From NCBI GenBank assembly GCA_003157575.1, contig PMKA01000074.1:11102-19774 (forward strand): a DNA stretch of 8,673 bases, given 5' to 3'. Shown one piece after another: positions 5,409 to 8,673 of this stretch (its first letter is position 1; the number at the start of each line of letters is the position of its first letter). The notes beneath the pieces were generated by a model, which worked only from the letters and a program-made list of their open reading frames with translations, was not told the origin of the DNA and ran no database searches. The position numbers and the translations under genes were made by a program. Origin of the DNA: Opitutia bacterium (GTDB lineage Bacteria; Verrucomicrobiota; Verrucomicrobiia; Opitutales; Opitutaceae).

Positions 5409-8400
5409 GTGTCTATCTCCTCTATATCGTCATACAGCGCACAACAGATCGCGTGTCTGTCAAAGACCGATTTACAGGGCCTGACCGCGACGCAGTTTGA
5501 ATCACTGCTGGCCTCTCAAATCTCAGCGCTGACCGAGACCGAGATAACGGAACTGACGGCAACGGAATTGTCCGCCCTGCTTACCACGCAGATAAACGCC
5601 TTGTCTGCGTCCCAACTGTCGTCATTGACGCCGACTCAGATCGTTGTATTGAGCGCCGCCCAGCTTTCAGTCCTCGATAGCTCACAGGTCGAATCCCTTG
5701 ATACCGACGATATCTCGGCTCTTACCCTGACCCAGATCGAGGGTTTGACGGATACTGAGATTGCCGAACTGACCTCGAGCCAGGTCGCCGCGCTTTCTGC
5801 CAGCCAGCTCAACGCGTTGTCAGCGGACCAGCTCGAGGCGTTCACGGAAACCCAGCTTGCCGCCCTGACCCCGGCGCGTCTGGCTGCGTTGACCACCACC
5901 AACCTGAGCGAGTTGACAGAAACTCAGATCGCAGCGCTCACGACAACTCAGCTCCAGGCCCTGACTGCCACGGAGATCAAAGCGCTCGACGATGAGACGC
6001 AAATCCCGGCGCTTTCCACCACCCAGATCGCGGCGTTCACCGTCACCGAGATCAGCGCGTTCACAAGCACGCAGATAGATGCCCTTGCCGATACACAGCT
6101 CGCCGCGTTGTCGGCCACCCAGATCGGAGCGCTCTCAACGACTGCGGTAAGCGGCCTTGCCGGCACCCAGATCGCAGCCCTGACTGACACACAGTTCGGA
6201 GCGTTGTCGGCCACCCAGATTGGAGCGCTCTCAACGGTCGCGGTCGGCGCGCTGACCATCGCGGAACTCGTGGCACTTACAACCACTCAAATCAAGGGTT
6301 TGACTGCCACCGGGATCAACGCGCTGGCCGACACGCAGATTGCCACACTCTCCACCACCCAATTTGCCGCCCTTTCCAGCACCCAGATCAATGGTCTGAA
6401 CAGCACCGAAATAGGCGAGCTGGCGATGACACAGCTCGCCGTCTTGTCGTCGACCCAGATCGCCGGGCTTACCACGACCGCAGTTGCCTCGCTGGCCGAC
6501 ACACAGATCGCTGCGTTGACAACATACCAGCTCGACGGACTGACGAGCACCCAAATCGGAGTTCTCTCCACAACGGAGGTCGATGCGCTCTCCACCTCCC
6601 AGCTCGCCTCGCTCAACACCACTCAAATCAAGGGTCTGACCAGCACCGGGATCGCCTCCCTTGACGCAACCCAGTTCTCATCCCTGGCAGCCGCCCAGAT
6701 ATCTGCTTTCACCGCCACGCAAGTCGCAGGCCTGACTTCAGACCAACTCGCCGGACTCACAACCACCCAGTTCGCAGCGCTGACTTCGACGGAGATCGCC
6801 AGCCTGACCACGACCCAGATCGGCCTCTTGTCGTCAACCCAGTTTGCGGCGTTCACCACCAGGCAAATCAAGGGACTGACAAGCGCCGGAATCAGCGCGC
6901 TGGCCGACACTCAGATCGCCGCACTCTCCACAGTGCAATTTGCCGTCCTTTCAAGCAATCAGATCAAAGGGCTGAGCAGCGCCGAAATTGGCCTGCTGGC
7001 GATGACGCAGCTCGCCACCCTGTCGTCGACCCAGATCGCCGCGCTTACCACGACCGCAGTCGCCTCGCTGGCCGACACTCAGATCGCTGCGTTGACCACG
7101 AGCCAGCTCGACGGACTCACGAGCGCCGAAATCGGAGTTCTCTCCACAACGGCAATCGGTGCGCTTTCCGCCTCCCAGCTCGCATCGCTTAACGCCACGC
7201 AATTTGCCGGCCTGACCAGCACTGACATCGCCTCATTTACCGCAACCCAGTTCTCTTCCCTGGCAGTCACCCATATCTCGGCCTTCACCGCCACACAGGT
7301 CATGGGCCTGACTTCAGACCAGCTCGCCGGACTCACAACCACCCAGTTCGCAGCGCTGACTTCGACGGAGATCGCCAGCCTGACCACGGCCCAGATCGGC
7401 CTGCTGTCGACAACCCAGTTCGCGACGTTCACCACCAAACAGATCAAGGGTCTGACCATTGCAGGAATCAACGCACTGGCCGACACGCAGCTTGCCACAC
7501 TCTCCACCACCCAATTTGCCGCCCTTTCCAGCACCCAGATCAAGGGTCTGAGCAGCACCGAAATTGGCCTGCTGGCGATGACGCAGCTCGCCGCACTGTC
7601 CTCGACCCAGATCGCCGCGCTTGCCACGGCCGCGGTCGCCTCGCTGGCCGACACACAGATCGCTGCGTTGACAACAAACCAGCTCGATGGACTGACCAGC
7701 ACCCAAATCGGAGCTCTCTCCACAACGGCGGTCGCTGCGCTTTCCAACGCCCAGTTCGCATCGCTTAACACCACCCAATTCATGGGTCTGACCAGCACTG
7801 GCGTCGCGGCGCTTACCACAACCCAGTTCTCAGCCCTGGCAGCCACCCAGATCTCGGCTTTCACCGCCACGCAGGTCACAGGCCTGACTGCAGACCAGCT
7901 CGCCGGACTCACAACCACCCAGTTCGCGGCGCTGACTTCGACGGAGATCGCCAACCTGACCACGACCCAGATCGGCCTGCTGTCGACGACCCAGTTGGCA
8001 GCGTTCACCACCAGGCAGATCAGGGGACTGACAAGCGCTGAAATCAGCGCGCTGGCCGACACACAGATCGCCGCACTCTCCACAGCGCAATTTTCCGTCC
8101 TTTCAAGCAACCAGATCAAAGGGCTGAGCAGCACCGAAATAAGCCTGCTGCCGATGACGCAGCTCGCCGTTCTGTCGTCGGCCCAGATCGCCGCGCTTAC
8201 CACAACCGCAGTCGCCTCGCTGGCCGACACTCAGATCGCTGCGCTAACCACGAACCAGCTCGACGGACTGACGAGCGCCCAAATCGGAGTTCTCTCCACA
8301 ACGGCGGTCGATGTGCTCTCAACCTCCCAGCTCGCCTCGCTTAACGCCACGCAATTTGCAGGTCTGACCAGCACTGGCGTCGCGGCCCTTGCCGCAACCC

Positions 8401-8673
8401 AGTTCTCATCCTTGGCGGCCGCCCGGATCTCGGCCTTCACCGCCACGCAGGTCACGGGCCTGACTTCAGACCAGCTCGCCGGACTCACAACCACCCAATT
8501 TGCCGCACTGACTTCGACGGAAATCTCCAACCTGACCACGACCCAGATCGGCCTGTTGTCGTCAACCCAGTTCGCAGCGTTGACCACCAGGCAGATCAAG
8601 GGACTGACCATCACCGGAATCGCCTCGCTGGCCGACACGCAGATTGCCGCACTCTCCACCACCCAATTTGCCG
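5409..8673 (+). CDS. Giant octapeptide-repeat protein (partial, continues beyond right edge)
   Basis: One frame stays open from the in-frame TAA at 5370-5372 to the right edge, at least 1088 codons from the proposed GTG at 5409. The start is inferred: no ATG precedes the repeats, GTG is followed by SISSISSYSAQQIA, and repeat register holds down to residue 9. No Shine-Dalgarno is visible; CTG codons further in are less likely. From residue 9 the product is an uninterrupted run of octads, consensus L-[T/S]-x-[T/S]-Q-[I/F/L/V]-x-[A/G/S], about 134 complete units with one nine-residue unit. Residues 9-201 are diverged and acidic (about 24 Asp/Glu against 3 Lys/Arg); from about residue 290 the octads form 192-residue super-repeats. 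There is one Cys (residue 16) and no Trp. No signal peptide, membrane segment, GGxGxDxUx RTX motif or catalytic domain is visible. I do not recognise a named family. I vaguely recall similar LTTxQIAAL arrays in bacterial proteins auto-labelled adhesion or heme utilisation, which is not evidence of function. A secreted, surface or scaffold role is speculative. Confidence 0.85.
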   Translation, partial: MSISSISSYSAQQIACLSKTDLQGLTATQFESLLASQISALTETEITELTATELSALLTTQINALSASQLSSLTPTQIVVLSAAQLSVLDSSQVESLDTDDISALTLTQIEGLTDTEIAELTSSQVAALSASQLNALSADQLEAFTETQLAALTPARLAALTTTNLSELTETQIAALTTTQLQALTATEIKALDDETQIPALSTTQIAAFTVTEISAFTSTQIDALADTQLAALSATQIGALSTTAVSGLAGTQIAALTDTQFGALSATQIGALSTVAVGALTIAELVALTTTQIKGLTATGINALADTQIATLSTTQFAALSSTQINGLNSTEIGELAMTQLAVLSSTQIAGLTTTAVASLADTQIAALTTYQLDGLTSTQIGVLSTTEVDALSTSQLASLNTTQIKGLTSTGIASLDATQFSSLAAAQISAFTATQVAGLTSDQLAGLTTTQFAALTSTEIASLTTTQIGLLSSTQFAAFTTRQIKGLTSAGISALADTQIAALSTVQFAVLSSNQIKGLSSAEIGLLAMTQLATLSSTQIAALTTTAVASLADTQIAALTTSQLDGLTSAEIGVLSTTAIGALSASQLASLNATQFAGLTSTDIASFTATQFSSLAVTHISAFTATQVMGLTSDQLAGLTTTQFAALTSTEIASLTTAQIGLLSTTQFATFTTKQIKGLTIAGINALADTQLATLSTTQFAALSSTQIKGLSSTEIGLLAMTQLAALSSTQIAALATAAVASLADTQIAALTTNQLDGLTSTQIGALSTTAVAALSNAQFASLNTTQFMGLTSTGVAALTTTQFSALAATQISAFTATQVTGLTADQLAGLTTTQFAALTSTEIANLTTTQIGLLSTTQLAAFTTRQIRGLTSAEISALADTQIAALSTAQFSVLSSNQIKGLSSTEISLLPMTQLAVLSSAQIAALTTTAVASLADTQIAALTTNQLDGLTSAQIGVLSTTAVDVLSTSQLASLNATQFAGLTSTGVAALAATQFSSLAAARISAFTATQVTGLTSDQLAGLTTTQFAALTSTEISNLTTTQIGLLSSTQFAALTTRQIKGLTITGIASLADTQIAALSTTQFA
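6084..6275 (+). repeat. Local 96-bp tandem duplication (4 octads)
   Basis: 6084-6179 and 6180-6275 are adjacent four-octad blocks. The stretch 6105-6140 matches 6201-6236 with a single mismatch (a C/T at the ATC/ATT codon), covering the identical octad LSATQIGA and the start of LSTTAV/LSTVAV. The first and last octads of the two blocks are more diverged. The block sits just before the 576-bp array and may reflect an earlier expansion step. Confidence 0.6.
6276..8673 (+). repeat. 576-bp super-repeat array (24 octads per copy)
   Basis: Copies span 6276-6851, 6852-7427, 7428-8003 and 8004-8579, with a 94-base fifth copy at 8580-8673 cut by the edge. Landmarks recur at exact 576-base spacing. 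The LTSDQLAG octad starts at 6732, 7308, 7884 (LTADQLAG) and 8460. The [L/F]TTxQI[K/R]G octad starts at 6276, 6852, 7428, 8004 and 8580. Each copy encodes 192 residues and shows no insertion or deletion relative to the others. Nucleotide similarity between copies is far higher than between adjacent octads, so the 576-bp unit was amplified much later than the octad. The match fades upstream of 6276, which marks the left border of the amplified unit. Confidence 0.93.

Larger units (their letters stand above)
5433..8673 (+). repeat. 24-bp (8-residue) tandem repeat array
   Basis: Units start at 5433 and every 24 bases to 5985, where one 27-base unit (LDDETQIPA) shifts the register; they then run from 6012 every 24 bases to the edge. 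This gives 24 units before 6012 and 110 complete units after it, plus a fragment at 8652-8673. Position 1 is nearly always Leu (sometimes Phe, once Tyr), position 2 Thr/Ser/Ala, position 5 mostly Gln (Glu, Ala or Gly at regular places), position 6 Ile/Phe/Leu/Val, and position 8 usually small. Synonymous codons vary freely between neighbouring units, so the octad pattern is kept at the protein level and is old. Confidence 0.95.

Noticed and set aside
5291..5500. Plus-strand frame of 69 codons starting MVGTNFVDRVFG.
   Set aside because: It is in a different frame from the repeat gene, runs into it, has no recognisable domain and lies across the likely promoter.
7079..8230. Long minus-strand open frame of 383 codons (and similar ones at 5636-5902, 6287-6622, 6623-6910, 8231-8662).
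   Set aside because: They are the antisense of the octapeptide array. Each is repetitive only because the plus strand is, starts at arbitrary points and is interrupted by stops between segments, whereas one plus-strand frame runs through all of them unbroken.
5433..8673. CRISPR array, because of regular 24-bp repetition.
   Set aside because: There are no unique spacers between constant repeats. All units are variants of one coding motif, in frame, with synonymous variation, and no cas gene is present.
5409..8673. RTX beta-roll, pentapeptide-repeat or coiled-coil protein.
   Set aside because: The period is 8, not 9, 5 or 7; there is no GGxGxD calcium motif, no A(D/N)LxX pattern and few charged residues for a coiled coil.

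Overview
The window is a GC-rich bacterial chromosomal segment in three blocks. Gene content and style (SerA-PlsY-aspartate kinase cluster, a phosphatase plus glycerol-1-phosphate dehydrogenase pair, no recognisable Shine-Dalgarno sites, a GACGCCCTCGTC-type palindrome between genes) make me lean towards Verrucomicrobiota, perhaps near Opitutaceae. This is recollection-based inference, not a demonstrated assignment.

Block 1 (1-3023, minus strand) is a compact housekeeping cluster read in the order serA, plsY, lysC. serA encodes a full-length 529-residue phosphoglycerate dehydrogenase (first step of serine synthesis). plsY encodes the membrane acyl-phosphate:glycerol-3-phosphate acyltransferase (first step of phospholipid synthesis) and overlaps serA by four bases (TTGA). 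lysC encodes aspartate kinase, starts 25 bases after plsY and runs off the left edge, so its C-terminal ACT domains are not seen.

Block 2 (3322-5066, plus strand) is divergent from block 1 across a 298-base spacer that holds a perfect 8-bp inverted repeat. It contains a HAD-family phosphomonoesterase and, overlapping it by ATGA, a zinc-type sn-glycerol-1-phosphate dehydrogenase (EgsA/AraM family). The coupling suggests the two act on the same or successive small phosphorylated metabolites.

Block 3 (5409 to the right edge, plus strand) is the unusual part. After a 342-base spacer a single reading frame, probably starting at a GTG, stays open for at least 1088 codons. It has no ATG near its beginning and no stop in the window, so it is easy to miss. 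It encodes almost nothing but an octapeptide repeat, L-[T/S]-x-[T/S]-Q-[I/F/L/V]-x-[A/G/S]: about 134 complete units from the ninth residue onward. The repeat is hierarchical: 24-bp octads; a local 96-bp duplication; a weak 7-octad (168-bp) rhythm; an exact 576-bp super-repeat (24 octads) present in four full copies plus a fragment with no length change; and within that an alternating A/B pattern (1152 bp) that breaks down towards the end of the unit. The N-terminal third is diverged and acidic, and the rest is homogenised. No signal peptide, RTX motif or known catalytic domain is visible. Its function is unknown; a large surface, secreted or scaffold protein is only a guess.
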